A stretch of 64,000 bases of DNA from Methylosarcina fibrata AML-C10 (GTDB lineage: Bacteria > Pseudomonadota > Gammaproteobacteria > Methylococcales > Methylomonadaceae). Below are positions 9,569-19,041 of this stretch, piece by piece. Positions within the stretch are counted from its first letter, which is position 1. Each line of letters opens with the position of its first letter. Location: the NCBI RefSeq assembly GCF_000372865.1, contig NZ_KB889965.1, positions 3,803,786-3,867,785 of the forward strand, written 5' to 3'. The notes under the pieces were generated by a model, which was not told where the DNA came from, did no database searches, and worked only from the letters and a program-made list of their open reading frames with translations. Made by a program: the position numbers and the translations under genes.

Positions 9569-10879
9569 ATGCCCGTGAACGCAACCTCCTTGTACCGCAA
9601 ACTGGCCTGGCGTTTGCTGCCGCCGCTGTATCTTATCTATATTCTGGCCTATCTCGACCGCATGAACATCGGTTTCGCCCAGTTGCAGATGAAGGAAGCG
9701 CTTCGGTTCAGCGATACCGTTTACGGGCTCGGTGCCGGCATTTTTTTTATCGGTTATACCCTGTTCGAGATTCCGAGCAATCTGATTCTGGAAAAAGTCG
9801 GCGCCAAAATCTGGCTGACGCGGATCATGATCACCTGGGGGCTGATTTCCAGCGCGATGGTGTTCATAGAAACGCCGCGCGATTTTTATATCCTGCGGTT
9901 TTTGTTGGGCATCGCCGAAGCCGGATCGTTCCCGGGCTTGATTCTTTATTTCAGCTACTGGTTTCCGGCGCCGGTCCGGGCCAAATTCGGCGCCGTGCTG
10001 ATTACCGCGACCGCGGCCTCGGGCCTGATCGGCGCTCCCCTCGCCGGCTTGTTGCTGAGCGTGGATGGGTTTATGGGCTGGCAGGGCTGGCAATGGCTGT
10101 TTCTGGTCGAAGGCATTCCCTCGGTTGTCTTCGGCGTCGTTTTGTATTTCTGGTTGACCGATCGGCCGGCGCATGCGTCCTGGCTCAGCGAGGAAGAAAA
10201 AGCCTGGCTTGAGCGCACGCTGGCGGCCGAGCAAAAGTCGGCTTCCCATGCTCATGCCTCGGAGCTGAAACAGGCGCTGCTGCATCCGAAAGTCTGGCTG
10301 CTGGCCTTGCTGTATTTTGCCGTGGTCGTCAATTATTACAGCATCAGCCTATGGCTGCCGCAATTGATCAAGAGCTGGTCGGGGCTCGACAACGTGCGCA
10401 CCGCGTTGCTCACCGGGCTGCCGTATCTGGTCACGGTGATCGCGATGGTGGTGGTCGGCGCGCATTCCGACCGGACTTCCGAGCGCCGCTGGCACATCGT
10501 GCTCTGCGGCTGGACGGCGGCGGCCGCGTTCGCACTGAGCCCCCATCTTCAGTCGCCCGTATGGGCGCTGATCGCGATTACGGTGGCGGCCGCCGGCATC
10601 TGGAGCATTCTGGCGCCGTTCTGGACCCTGCCCCATGCGTTGCTGAAAGACGGCGCGGCCCGTGCGTCGGGCCTGGCCTTGATCAATTCGGTCGGCAATC
10701 TCGGCGGATTTGCCGGGCCGTATTTCGTGGCCTGGCTAAAGACCGCGACCGGCGACTTCAAAACGGCGTTGCCGATATTGGCGTTGATCCTGGCGGCCGG
10801 TGTGCTGCTGGTGTTTGTTGCTGCCAAGCCGCTGAGTCGGCGAACGGACACGGGCCGTATCGATCTTAGGAGGCGATAA
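9569..10879 (+). CDS. MFS transporter, anion:cation symporter type
   Basis: A 436-residue integral inner-membrane protein with about 12 hydrophobic segments. The N-terminal ILAYLDRMNIGFAQLQM, the ENPSNLILEKVG-like segment (EIPSNLILEKVGAKIW) and RFLLGIAEAGSFPGLILYFSYWFP are signatures of the ACS family, which takes up organic anions such as 4-hydroxyphenylacetate, glucarate, phthalate or tartrate. The substrate cannot be inferred from the neighbours. It is transcribed divergently from the M48 gene across a 248-base gap, and is separated from the next gene by 135 bases. Confidence 0.87.
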   Translation: MPVNATSLYRKLAWRLLPPLYLIYILAYLDRMNIGFAQLQMKEALRFSDTVYGLGAGIFFIGYTLFEIPSNLILEKVGAKIWLTRIMITWGLISSAMVFIETPRDFYILRFLLGIAEAGSFPGLILYFSYWFPAPVRAKFGAVLITATAASGLIGAPLAGLLLSVDGFMGWQGWQWLFLVEGIPSVVFGVVLYFWLTDRPAHASWLSEEEKAWLERTLAAEQKSASHAHASELKQALLHPKVWLLALLYFAVVVNYYSISLWLPQLIKSWSGLDNVRTALLTGLPYLVTVIAMVVVGAHSDRTSERRWHIVLCGWTAAAAFALSPHLQSPVWALIAITVAAAGIWSILAPFWTLPHALLKDGAARASGLALINSVGNLGGFAGPYFVAWLKTATGDFKTALPILALILAAGVLLVFVAAKPLSRRTDTGRIDLRRR

Positions 10880-11014
10880 GATTAGCTATGGAAAAGTCAA
10901 CCGGATTTTATTACAATAAACGGTTAAATTTTTCCTCTTCAGCAATTCTCATAAGTGTAAATAACCCCGTTTTAGGTCTGTTTGCGCTGTCTTGAGCTAA
11001 TCGAACTAGATACT

Positions 11015-14000
11015 ATGGATCAATACAACCTTACGCTTGGAATTCCCGGCTTTAGCTATCCGGATTTATACGATGCCGCACGTCTGAAAGATTTAATGGA
11101 TGTGTTCGATGCTTCAGTAAAAAAGCATGACGTTGAGCTTTTTGACAAGTTTGCCGCTTATCGCCAGTGCCAGGGCGAAGGCATGTCGGCGGAAGCGATT
11201 TCCGATCTGATGGTAAAAATGGGGCCCTATGTCGGCCAGTTCGTCGCCCGGCTGTTCAAGGTGGAAGGCGAGCATCAGGTGCAGGCTGCGAAAATCAGGG
11301 AAGAATTCGAGACCATTTTTACCTACAAGAACGAAGTGGTCGGCAAGTTGAATCTGGCGTTCAAGGATCAGTCCATCGCCGATTGGGATGCCGCGGCGAT
11401 CCAGCGTCGTTTCGATTTGCTGATTGCGGCCGCTTTTCCGGAAGCGGACCGGGACAGCGACGCCGAGCGTCGGGTGGCTCGCGCCGGCGCGGCCGTAGGA
11501 TTGCTGGCGGCGCACTACAAGGCGATCGCCAAAGGCAAGGAAGGCACTTATCCGAACGCCGACGAGGCGGCGGCGAGTCTGCGCAGCCGATTGTCCGATC
11601 ATGCGGAAGCCTCGTCCGAGCTGGCCGACGTCATCGCGGCGCCGGATATGGCCGGTTTCGTCAATGGCCTGATGGATCTGGTCCAGCGCTGGAGCTTCGT
11701 TGCTCAGCACAATCCCGAGATCGCAGACCACTGGCTCAGTTTCAAGTTTCCCGAAAAGCGCGATTTCGATCATCTGGTCGAACACGACACCGTCGACAAG
11801 GGCGAATTCACCGCGTGGATGGGCGAGCTGGCGCACCGGCGCCGCCGCGACGGGTTCAAATTGACCGACCCGCGCTTCAATCAGCGCGAAGTGTTGTCCG
11901 AGGTCGACCATTGCATTTACTGCCACGAGCGCGACACCGACTCCTGCTCGAAAGGCATGCGCAACAAGAAAACCAATACCTTCAAAGTCGACCCGCTGGG
12001 CGTGACCACGACCGGTTGCCCGCTCGACGAAAAGATTTCCGAAATGCACCTGGTCAAACGGAACGGCGACAACATCGGCGCGCTGGCGATCGTCATCGTC
12101 GACAATCCGATGTGCCCCGGCACCGGTCACCGGATCTGCAACGACTGCATGAAGGGCTGCATCTATCAGAAGACCGATCCGGTCAACATTCCGCAGATCG
12201 AGACCAACGTGCTGACCGACGTTTTGTTCATGCCGTACGGTTTCGAAATTTACAGTCTGTTGACCCGCTGGAATCCCCTGAACGTCAAGCGGCCGGTCAT
12301 GCTGCCTTACAACGGCAAGAACGTGTTGGTGGTCGGCCTGGGTCCCGCCGGCTACACGATGAGCCACTATCTGTTGAACGAAGGCTTCGGCGTCGCCGGC
12401 ATCGACGGCCTGAAGCTCGAGCCGTTGCCGTCGGCTTTGACCGGCGATGCGGAAAGCCTGCCGATGCCGATCGCCGATTTCAGGGAACTCTACGAAGATC
12501 TCGACCAGCGCGTGCTGGCCGGGTTCGGCGGCGTCGCCGAGTACGGCATCACCGTTCGCTGGGACAAAAATTTCCTGAAGGTCATTTATCTGACGCTGCT
12601 GCGCCGCGCCTCCTTCCGCGCCTATGGAGGCGTGCGTTTCGGCGGCACGGTCACGATCGAGGACGCCTGGGCGCTGGGTTTCGATCACATCTGTATCGCC
12701 TCCGGCGCGGGCAAGCCGACCATCATCGATCTGAAAAACAATCTGCTGCGCGGCATCCGCAAGGCGTCCGATTTCCTGATGGCGCTGCAATTGACCGGCG
12801 CGGCCAAATCGTCGTCGCTGGCCAATCTGCAGGTGCGCCTGCCGGCCGGAGTCATCGGCGGCGGTCTGACCGCGATCGATACCGCGACCGAATTGATGGC
12901 GTATTATCCGGTGCAGGTCGAAAAGATCCTGAACCGCTACGAAACGCTGGCGGCGGTTTACGGAGAAGCCGCCGTGCGCAATCGCTACGACCGGGAAGAA
13001 CAGATCATTCTGGAGGAGTTTCTGAGGCACGGCCGCGAGATTCGGGCCGAGCGCAAACGCGCCGAGGCCGCGGGCGAACAGCCGAATTTTCAGCCTCTGG
13101 TCGAAAAATGGGGCGGCGTTACGCTGTTTTACCGGAAAGGCATGCACGATGCGCCGGCCTACCGGCAAAACCACGAGGAAATTTCCGAAGCGCTGGAAGA
13201 AGGCATTGCGCTGGCCGAAGGCATGAGCCCCATCGCTGCCGTGCCCGATGAGTTCGGTCACCTCTCAGCCGTCGAATTCGACAAGCTGGCGCTGGAAAAC
13301 GGCCGCTGGACCAGCAAGGGCCACGCCGTCCGGGTGCCGCTGCGCAATCTCTACATTGCCGCGGGCACGTCGCCGAATACGATTTACCAGAGCGAATACC
13401 CCGATACGTTCGTCATGGACAAATGGTTCTTCCAGCGTTACCAGCCGGAATGGACCGACGGTCAGGTCGAACTGGTGCCGATGCACGATGAAGCCGCGCC
13501 CAAGCTCGGCAAGCCGGCGCCGTTGACTTCGTATCAAAAAGACGGCAAATTCATCAGCTTTTATGGCGACAACCATCCGGTTTATGCCGGCAACGTGGTC
13601 AAGGCGATGGCCAGCGCGAAAAACGGTTATCCGTATGTCGTCAAACTGTTTGAAAAAGAACTGGCGAGTTTGAATCCCGCCGCTCAGGCCGAGCGCGACG
13701 CCGCGCTGAAACGGCTGTTCGCAAAGCTGGACGAGGCTTTCACCGCGACCATCGTGGCCATCAACCGGCTAACGCCGACCATCATCGAAGTGGTCGTGAA
13801 AGCGCCGATGGCGGCGGAAAAATTCCATCCGGGCCAGTTTTACCGGGTGCAGAATTTCGAAGCGCTTGCTCCGGTGGTCGAGGGCACCGTTCTGGCCGCC
13901 GAAGGACTGGCGTTGACCGGCGCGGAGGTCGACAAGGAAAAAGGCACCATCTCGCTGATCGCGCTGGAAATGGGATCGTCTTCTCGTTTGTGCGCGACCT

Positions 14001-14728
14001 GGAAGGTCGGCGATCCGTTGATCATCATGGGCGTCACCGGCACGCCGACCGAGATTCCGACCGGACAAACGGTGCTGCTGATCGGCGGCGGCCTCGGCAA
14101 CGCGGTGCTGTTCTCGATCGGCAAGGCGCTGCGCGCCGCCGGCAACAAAGTGATTTATTTTGCCGGCTACAAATACCGCCGGGACATTTTCAAGATCGAG
14201 GACATCGAAGCCGCTTCCGACATCATTATCTGGTCGGTCGACAACACGCCGGGAGCCGAACCGTTCAAGACGACGCGTCCGCAGGACAAGACCTTCATCG
14301 GCAACATCCTTGAATGCATGCTGGCTTATGCGAAGGGCGAACTGGGCGATACGCCGATTTCGCTGAGCGACGTCGACCATCTGATCGTCATCGGTTCCGA
14401 CCGTATGATGGCCGCGGTGAAGGATGCCCGTTACGATGTCCTGAAGCCGTACCTGGGCAAGGTGCAGCATGCGGTCGGCTCGATCAATTCGCCGATGCAG
14501 TGCATGATGAAAGGCATTTGCGCGCAATGCTTGTGCAAGCACGTGGACGCCGAAAGCGGCAAGGAATATTTCGTCTATTCCTGCTATAACCAGGATCAGG
14601 ATCTGGACAAAGTGGATTTCCCGCATCTGAATGCCCGTCTCAGGCAAAATACGGTGCAGGAAAAATTATCGAATCTGTGGCTGGATTATCTGCTGGAAAA
14701 ACGGAAAGCGGCGGAAGGCACGGATTGA
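11015..14728 (+). CDS. Large FAD/Fe-S pyridine nucleotide oxidoreductase, NfnL-NfnS-like fusion
   Basis: A 1,237-residue protein in several blocks. Residues 1-280 are helical with no recognised fold. Residues 297-380 hold two Cys clusters (CIYCHERDTDSC with GCPL, and CPGTGHRICNDCMKGC) suited to two 4Fe-4S centres. Residues 435-790 are a GltD-like flavoprotein (VVGLGPAGYTMSHYL; second dinucleotide site GVIGGGLTAIDTATEL). Residues 910-1140 are a ferredoxin-reductase module (HPGQFYRVQNF; LLIGGGLGNAVLFSIG), followed by a PyrK-like CMMKGICAQCLC cluster at about 1163. The paired halves parallel NfnB and NfnA, the NADH-dependent ferredoxin:NADP reductase. The partner, electron acceptor and use of bifurcation are unknown. 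The ATG at 10982 would add 11 non-conserved residues. Confidence 0.8.
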   Translation: MDQYNLTLGIPGFSYPDLYDAARLKDLMDVFDASVKKHDVELFDKFAAYRQCQGEGMSAEAISDLMVKMGPYVGQFVARLFKVEGEHQVQAAKIREEFETIFTYKNEVVGKLNLAFKDQSIADWDAAAIQRRFDLLIAAAFPEADRDSDAERRVARAGAAVGLLAAHYKAIAKGKEGTYPNADEAAASLRSRLSDHAEASSELADVIAAPDMAGFVNGLMDLVQRWSFVAQHNPEIADHWLSFKFPEKRDFDHLVEHDTVDKGEFTAWMGELAHRRRRDGFKLTDPRFNQREVLSEVDHCIYCHERDTDSCSKGMRNKKTNTFKVDPLGVTTTGCPLDEKISEMHLVKRNGDNIGALAIVIVDNPMCPGTGHRICNDCMKGCIYQKTDPVNIPQIETNVLTDVLFMPYGFEIYSLLTRWNPLNVKRPVMLPYNGKNVLVVGLGPAGYTMSHYLLNEGFGVAGIDGLKLEPLPSALTGDAESLPMPIADFRELYEDLDQRVLAGFGGVAEYGITVRWDKNFLKVIYLTLLRRASFRAYGGVRFGGTVTIEDAWALGFDHICIASGAGKPTIIDLKNNLLRGIRKASDFLMALQLTGAAKSSSLANLQVRLPAGVIGGGLTAIDTATELMAYYPVQVEKILNRYETLAAVYGEAAVRNRYDREEQIILEEFLRHGREIRAERKRAEAAGEQPNFQPLVEKWGGVTLFYRKGMHDAPAYRQNHEEISEALEEGIALAEGMSPIAAVPDEFGHLSAVEFDKLALENGRWTSKGHAVRVPLRNLYIAAGTSPNTIYQSEYPDTFVMDKWFFQRYQPEWTDGQVELVPMHDEAAPKLGKPAPLTSYQKDGKFISFYGDNHPVYAGNVVKAMASAKNGYPYVVKLFEKELASLNPAAQAERDAALKRLFAKLDEAFTATIVAINRLTPTIIEVVVKAPMAAEKFHPGQFYRVQNFEALAPVVEGTVLAAEGLALTGAEVDKEKGTISLIALEMGSSSRLCATWKVGDPLIIMGVTGTPTEIPTGQTVLLIGGGLGNAVLFSIGKALRAAGNKVIYFAGYKYRRDIFKIEDIEAASDIIIWSVDNTPGAEPFKTTRPQDKTFIGNILECMLAYAKGELGDTPISLSDVDHLIVIGSDRMMAAVKDARYDVLKPYLGKVQHAVGSINSPMQCMMKGICAQCLCKHVDAESGKEYFVYSCYNQDQDLDKVDFPHLNARLRQNTVQEKLSNLWLDYLLEKRKAAEGTD

Positions 14729-14735
14729 GAATCGG

Positions 14736-14760
14736 TCGGCTTTCCTTTTTGGAAAGCCGA
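14736..14760. terminator. Terminator hairpin after the large oxidoreductase
   Basis: A perfect 10-base stem (14736-14745 with 14751-14760) around a TTTTT loop, eight bases after the stop codon, followed by TTTC. It lies between convergent genes and could act in both directions. Confidence 0.65.
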
Positions 14761-14768
14761 TTTCAAGC

Positions 14769-14794
14769 CGCCGCCGGACAAGGTTCCGGCGGCG
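14769..14794. terminator. Second convergent terminator hairpin
   Basis: A perfect G+C-rich 10-base stem (14769-14778 with 14785-14794) with a 6-base loop, directly after the first hairpin and 16 bases from the stop of the leftward 87-residue gene. It probably ends that gene's transcript. Confidence 0.6.
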
Positions 14795-14809
14795 TTGATA
14801 GAGTGCGGC

Positions 14810-15073
14810 CTATGACAAACGCTTGGCGATACGGCTGTAGGCTTCCTTGAGTTCCTCTCCGATGATTTTGGCTTTGGCGATGTATTCGTCGGAGGTTTCG
14901 ACCGTATCGTCGGCGATATCGGCCGCTTTCTGCCGGATCTGGCTCCATTGGCTTTCAGCCGCGTCAAATTCTTCCTTGGCTTCCATCGAGGCGAGATGAA
15001 GCTTCAAGCTGATTTCATCCCGTTCGGTTTTCAGCTTCTCTATCAGTTTTTCGAAGTCTTGTTTTACCGTCAT
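14810..15073 (-). CDS. Small coiled-coil protein of unknown function
   Basis: An 87-residue, highly charged, almost entirely helical protein (MTVKQDFEKLIEKLKTERDE at the N-terminus; heptad-like spacing through about residue 80). It has no membrane segment or cysteine. It resembles small conserved stress- or septum-type coiled-coil proteins of gammaproteobacteria, but I cannot name a family. It stands alone between two terminator hairpins and the divergent rimK. A purine-rich stretch (GAGGTGGACA) precedes the ATG. Confidence 0.65.
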   Translation of the reverse strand: MTVKQDFEKLIEKLKTERDEISLKLHLASMEAKEEFDAAESQWSQIRQKAADIADDTVETSDEYIAKAKIIGEELKEAYSRIAKRLS

Positions 15074-15294
15074 TGTCCACCTCGTTCGTGCGAAATAAAA
15101 GGAACTAAGCCAGGGTATGAGCGAAGTCTAAACTGTTTGCGGGTATAATGCCATCGATTTCTGAAAGGTTTCTGCCGCCGTGCGAGGACATGTTTTTTCG
15201 GAAATAAATTCAGGAGCGCGCGATGCGGTTCGATTCAGACCCCAGGGCATCGAGCGCTCCCCACTATTGCCAACCGCTTGTGAATCCGTTGAAT

Positions 15295-16239
15295 ATGAAA
15301 ATCGCCATTCTGTCCCGCAATGCCAAACTGTATTCGACTGCCCGGCTGGTTGAGGCGGCGGAAAATCGCGGGCATCAAGTGCGGGTGCTGGACGTCTTGC
15401 GCTGCTACATGAACATCACCTCGCATAATCCGTCGATACATTACCGGGGCGAGGATTTAACGGGATTCGACGCGGTCATTCCCCGCATCGGCGCCTCGGT
15501 GACTTTTTACGGAACGGCGGTGCTGCGGCAGTTCGAAATGATGAACGTCATGCCGTTGAATGAGTCGGTGGCGATTTCCAGGGCGCGCGACAAACTGCGC
15601 TCGACGCAACTGTTGGCCCGAAAAGGCATCGGCCTGCCGGTGACCGGATTTGCCAATAATCCCGACGACATCACTGATCTGATCGAACAGGTGGGCGGCG
15701 CGCCGCTGGTGATCAAGTTGCTGGAAGGCACGCAGGGGATCGGCGTGGTGCTCGCCGAAACTCATAACGCCGCCGAAAGCGTGATTCAGGCGTTCATGGG
15801 GCTGAAGGCCAATATCATGGTGCAGGAATTCATCAAGGAAGCCGAAGGCAGCGACATTCGCTGTTTCGTGGTCGGCGACAAGGTCGTGGCCGCGATGAAG
15901 CGGCAGAGCCGGCCGGGCGAATTTCGTTCGAATCTGCACCGCGGCGGCACCGCCTCGCTGATCCGGCTGACGCCCGAGGAGCGCTCGACCGCGGTGCGGG
16001 CGGCGAAAGTCATGGGGCTGAACGTCTGCGGCGTGGACATGCTGCGCTCCACTCGAGGGCCGGTCATCATGGAAGTGAATTCATCGCCGGGACTGAAGGG
16101 CATCGAGGCCGCCAGCGGCAAGGACGTCGCCGGATTGATCGTCGAATTCATCGAAAACCGTTTCAAAACGTTGGAATCGACTAAAGAAAAGCCCTCTTCC
16201 CAGCCGTCGCCGCGGACCCGCACTCGCGGAAAAGGCTAA
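15295..16239 (+). CDS. rimK: Ribosomal protein S6-glutamate ligase (ATP-grasp)
   Basis: RimK adds glutamate residues to the C-terminus of ribosomal protein S6 and can make poly-glutamate; it acts in the cytoplasm. The protein begins [18 protein letters not shown], as E. coli RimK does. It shows ATP-grasp segments [39 protein letters not shown] and the metal-binding [15 protein letters not shown]. The length is 314 residues (E. coli 300), with a proline/arginine-rich tail of about 20. An upstream in-frame ATG at 15223 has a good AGGAG site, so a 24-residue N-terminal extension is possible, although it is not family-like. Confidence 0.93.
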   Translation: MKIAILSRNAKLYSTARLVEAAENRGHQVRVLDVLRCYMNITSHNPSIHYRGEDLTGFDAVIPRIGASVTFYGTAVLRQFEMMNVMPLNESVAISRARDKLRSTQLLARKGIGLPVTGFANNPDDITDLIEQVGGAPLVIKLLEGTQGIGVVLAETHNAAESVIQAFMGLKANIMVQEFIKEAEGSDIRCFVVGDKVVAAMKRQSRPGEFRSNLHRGGTASLIRLTPEERSTAVRAAKVMGLNVCGVDMLRSTRGPVIMEVNSSPGLKGIEAASGKDVAGLIVEFIENRFKTLESTKEKPSSQPSPRTRTRGKG

Positions 16240-16549
16240 AGCATCTTCGATTTGTATACCCTGTAATCGGGTTGGGATAACGCATTAGGTTCGAATGCAC
16301 TTCTTTCCGGGCAAGGAAGGCTTCTGTCGCTATTGGTTCAAAAGCCGGCTGTTTTTTCCGGAAATGTACGATTATTCGGCGAAATTTTTCCCTCCTTGAA
16401 ATAGCTTTGCCGAATCGCCATTGTATCCGTTAACCGAAGTTTTATTTCAAACAACCGGCAGGGCGAGGCGATGGATCCGGGTTTTTACCGGATTTTTCCT
16501 CTCCGGGCTCTGCGATTATTCTGATAACCTTAATTTTAAGGAGTATTCA
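16240..16549. other. Intergenic region before the PA3496-like gene
   Basis: About 310 bases without a recognisable gene; no strong hairpin or repeat is evident. It should hold the promoter of the following small gene, whose ribosome site (AAGGAG, 16539-16544) lies at its end. Confidence 0.5.
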
Positions 16550-16780
16550 ATGGCAAAAGCACAGCAACAAGCGGTCATCGTTTCAACGGTTCGGCAGGAT
16601 TCCGGCTCGGATTATCACGACGATGATTTTACCGACGACACCGATTTTCCGAATTTGGCGGAAGGCGCGGACAAGGACGCGAAAAAAGCGAGCGCGCGCA
16701 GAAAAATAGAAATTTATTGGGAAAAAAAGCGGCTGAAAGAACAATTGGATGATTTCGATGAATCCGAGTTTGATTTTTGA
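16550..16780 (+). CDS. PA3496-family small protein
   Basis: A 76-residue protein starting MAKAQQQAVIVSTVRQDSG, with a strongly acidic middle (DYHDDDFTDDTDF) and the C-terminal signature ARRKIEIYWEKKRLKEQLDDF. That ending matches the small PA3496-family proteins annotated as putative envelope-integrity factors. The open frame extends upstream to 16421, but the ATG at 16550 has a good AAGGAG site five bases ahead and starts the conserved part. The function is not established. It is an isolated gene. Confidence 0.75.
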   Translation: MAKAQQQAVIVSTVRQDSGSDYHDDDFTDDTDFPNLAEGADKDAKKASARRKIEIYWEKKRLKEQLDDFDESEFDF

Positions 16781-16932
16781 GCGCAAAGAAAAATTAAACA
16801 ACCTTGAGCGCTATCCGGAACTGCCCGGGAAGCACCGGTCAAGCCGAAAAGCCGGGAGTACCCTTTCGTAAGAGTTCCATTCAAAATCTTCGTTTCTGAT
16901 GACGTCGACGCGTCAGGCAGCCCGGACATTCG

Positions 16933-17199
16933 TTATTGAGGGGCAATTCCCAATAAGGAGTCGAGTTTCTTGAGACGCTCCAGCTCATACAGTTCGTCGA
17001 ATCCCCCGACGTGCAGAGCGCCGATGTAAATTTGCGGGACCGTCCTGCGTTTCGTTTTGCGTATCAATTCCTCCCTCAGACCGGGATTCGACCCGACGTC
17101 GATTTCCGTATAGCCGGCGCCTTTTTTATCCAGCAAGCGCTTGGCCATGATGCAATAAGGACAAATGCGGGTAGTATAAATGACGACGTCAGTTCTCAT
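16933..17199 (-). CDS. grxC: Glutaredoxin 3
   Basis: An 88-residue glutaredoxin with the dithiol active site CPYC (TTRICPYCIMAKRLLDKKG), the cis-proline TVPQIYI and the glutathione-binding GGFDELYELER. It reduces protein disulfides and glutathionylated proteins at the expense of glutathione. Length and motifs match GrxC of E. coli. It is a single gene, convergent with the PA3496-like gene. Confidence 0.93.
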   Translation of the reverse strand: MRTDVVIYTTRICPYCIMAKRLLDKKGAGYTEIDVGSNPGLREELIRKTKRRTVPQIYIGALHVGGFDELYELERLKKLDSLLGIAPQ

Positions 17200-17528
17200 A
17201 AATAAGTCTGAAAAGGTGTTCGATCGGGGGCGAAATTGTCGAGGATGGCGCCGGGCGGGTCAACCGGAGCGCAAGAAAATTCCAGAAAGTCGAGACGGAC
17301 CGGTTCCATCACGGTCATGTTGCCAACCGATGACGAAAAATCGTCCGGCCATCGCTGAGGCCATGAGCCTTGCGAATCTCAGACAGTGTCTGGAATGGAT
17401 TTCTCTCCATGCGCTTGTTCAAGAATTTTGGGGCGGTCTGGATCTAATTCAACCCGCCTGCCGGTAGATTTGCCGCTCTTTTTTCAGATACAATCAGACT
17501 GTCCCGAGAAAAAGAAACCGATCGCTTC
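17200..17528. other. Intergenic region before the DUF1538 operon
   Basis: About 330 bases with only short unconvincing frames on the plus strand. It separates the divergent glutaredoxin gene from the DUF1538 operon and should contain both promoters; I see no clear operator or hairpin. Confidence 0.5.
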
Positions 17529-18257
17529 ATGCCGAATTTCCGTTTTGTCAAATACCTGTTCAGCAGTTTCCTGGATCTGGTGCCCATTTTTGCCGTCGTT
17601 CTGGTCTTTCAAGTGTTTGTGATCAAACAGCCGGTTCCTGATCTGGAGCGGTTAATATCGGGTTCGCTGTTCGTAATTCTCGGTCTGACTCTTTTTGTCC
17701 AGGGACTCGAGCAAAGTCTGTTTCCGCTGGGTGAAGACATGGCTTACGCATTTGCCCGCAAAGGCAGCCTGTTCTGGCTGCTGGTCTTCGCCTTCTGTTT
17801 GGGTTTTGGCGCGGCCATCGCCGAACCGGCTCTGATTGCGGTCTCCAGGGAAGCGGCGAATATTGCCAGTGAGGATCATCTGATCGATGCCACTGACGCA
17901 GCGAAAGATAGTTATGCGCTGGGGTTGCGTATTACCGTCGCTTTCTCTATCGGCTTGGCCATCTTGATTGGCGTATTAAGGATTATCCGCGGCTGGCCGG
18001 TGCATTACCCCGTTTTCGTGGGATATGTCTGTGTCGCCGTCATTACGAAGTTTGCTCCGTCCGAGATCATTGGCATTGCCTATGATTCGGGCGGCATTGC
18101 TACGTCGAGCATCACCGTTCCGCTGGTGACCGCTCTGGGAGTCGGTCTGGCTACCGTCATCAAAGGCCGCAATCCCATAACGGACGGCTTCGGGTTAATC
18201 ATCTTCGCCTCCTTGTTGCCGATGATTTTCGTCATGATTTACGGGATGGCGGCATGA
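17529..18257 (+). CDS. DUF1538 membrane protein A
   Basis: A 242-residue protein with about seven hydrophobic segments (for example FLDLVPIFAVVLVFQVFVI and GSLFVILGLTLFVQGLEQSLF). It carries two DUF1538 hallmarks: GFGAAIAEPALIAVSREA in the middle and GIAYDSGGIATSSITVPLVTALGVGLA near the C-terminus. The conserved acidic AEPAL and DSGG(I)T motifs inside membrane regions suggest a transporter or channel, but no substrate is known. It overlaps the next DUF1538 gene by four bases (ATGA) and heads a four-gene unit with a PII-like and a CBS protein. Confidence 0.85.
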   Translation: MPNFRFVKYLFSSFLDLVPIFAVVLVFQVFVIKQPVPDLERLISGSLFVILGLTLFVQGLEQSLFPLGEDMAYAFARKGSLFWLLVFAFCLGFGAAIAEPALIAVSREAANIASEDHLIDATDAAKDSYALGLRITVAFSIGLAILIGVLRIIRGWPVHYPVFVGYVCVAVITKFAPSEIIGIAYDSGGIATSSITVPLVTALGVGLATVIKGRNPITDGFGLIIFASLLPMIFVMIYGMAA

Positions 18258-19033
18258 CCGAGTGGTTAGTTCATTTTGGCCTCAAATTGCTGGTCGTCAG
18301 CCGGGATATCTTGCCGATTATTGCGACCGTGATCGGCTTTCAATTGCTGGTGATCAGAAGGCCGCTGGCGCATCCCAGGAAAGTGGTCTTTGGTTTTATT
18401 TATGTTCTGTTGGGAATTGTTTTCTTTCTGGAAGGGCTGGAAATGGCTTTGTTCCCTTTGGGAAATTTGATGGCTACCCAGTTGACTGATCCTGAGTTTT
18501 TGGGTGTGAGTGCGCTTGACGAGTCCCTTTCCTGGCAGACTTATCGCTGGGTATATCTATTCGCCGCCAGTATTGGTTTCGCCACGACGTTGGCCGAGCC
18601 GGCGCTTCTGGCTGTTGCCCTCAAAGCCGAACAAATTTCGGGAGGGACGATTCGGGCTTGGGGGTTAAGAATTTCTGTTGCGGTCGGTGTCGGGTTCGGG
18701 ATCGCCCTCGGCACCTTTCGGATTGTTACAGGCTCTGAGCTCTATTGGTTCATCATAAGCGGTTATATTATCGTAATGATACAGACGCGCTTCGCTCCTA
18801 AGTTAATCATCGGCCTGGCTTTTGATTCCGGTGGCATTACGACCTCCATGGTAACCGTCCCCATGGTGACTGCTCTGGGTCTGGGGCTGGCCACCGCTTT
18901 GCCCGGCCGAAACCCCGCTCTGGATGGTTTCGGTCTGATCGCCTTCGCCAGCTTGTTTCCGGTCATTTCGGTACTGGGCTATGCGCAAGTTGCCCAATGG
19001 CTCAACAAAAGCGGCCTTTCTTCCAATTCGTGA
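18254..19033 (+). CDS. DUF1538 membrane protein B
   Basis: A 259-residue paralogue of the preceding gene with the same order of membrane segments. It has the same two motifs: FATTLAEPALLAVALKAEQ and GLAFDSGGITTSMVTVPMVTALGLGLA. In some bacteria the two copies occur as one double-length protein, so A and B probably form a heterodimer or the two halves of one transporter. The start overlaps the stop of gene A, and the PII-like gene begins nine bases after its stop, pointing to cotranscription. Confidence 0.85.
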   Translation: MTEWLVHFGLKLLVVSRDILPIIATVIGFQLLVIRRPLAHPRKVVFGFIYVLLGIVFFLEGLEMALFPLGNLMATQLTDPEFLGVSALDESLSWQTYRWVYLFAASIGFATTLAEPALLAVALKAEQISGGTIRAWGLRISVAVGVGFGIALGTFRIVTGSELYWFIISGYIIVMIQTRFAPKLIIGLAFDSGGITTSMVTVPMVTALGLGLATALPGRNPALDGFGLIAFASLFPVISVLGYAQVAQWLNKSGLSSNS

Positions 19034-19041
19034 GGTAATCC

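Noticed and set aside
11114-13261. Very long antisense and alternate-frame open frames within the large oxidoreductase gene (up to 715 codons)
   Set aside because: They are shadows of a strong G+C-biased coding frame; the translated products show low-complexity Arg/Gly/His composition and no domain, while the sense frame has clear flavin and Fe-S motifs.
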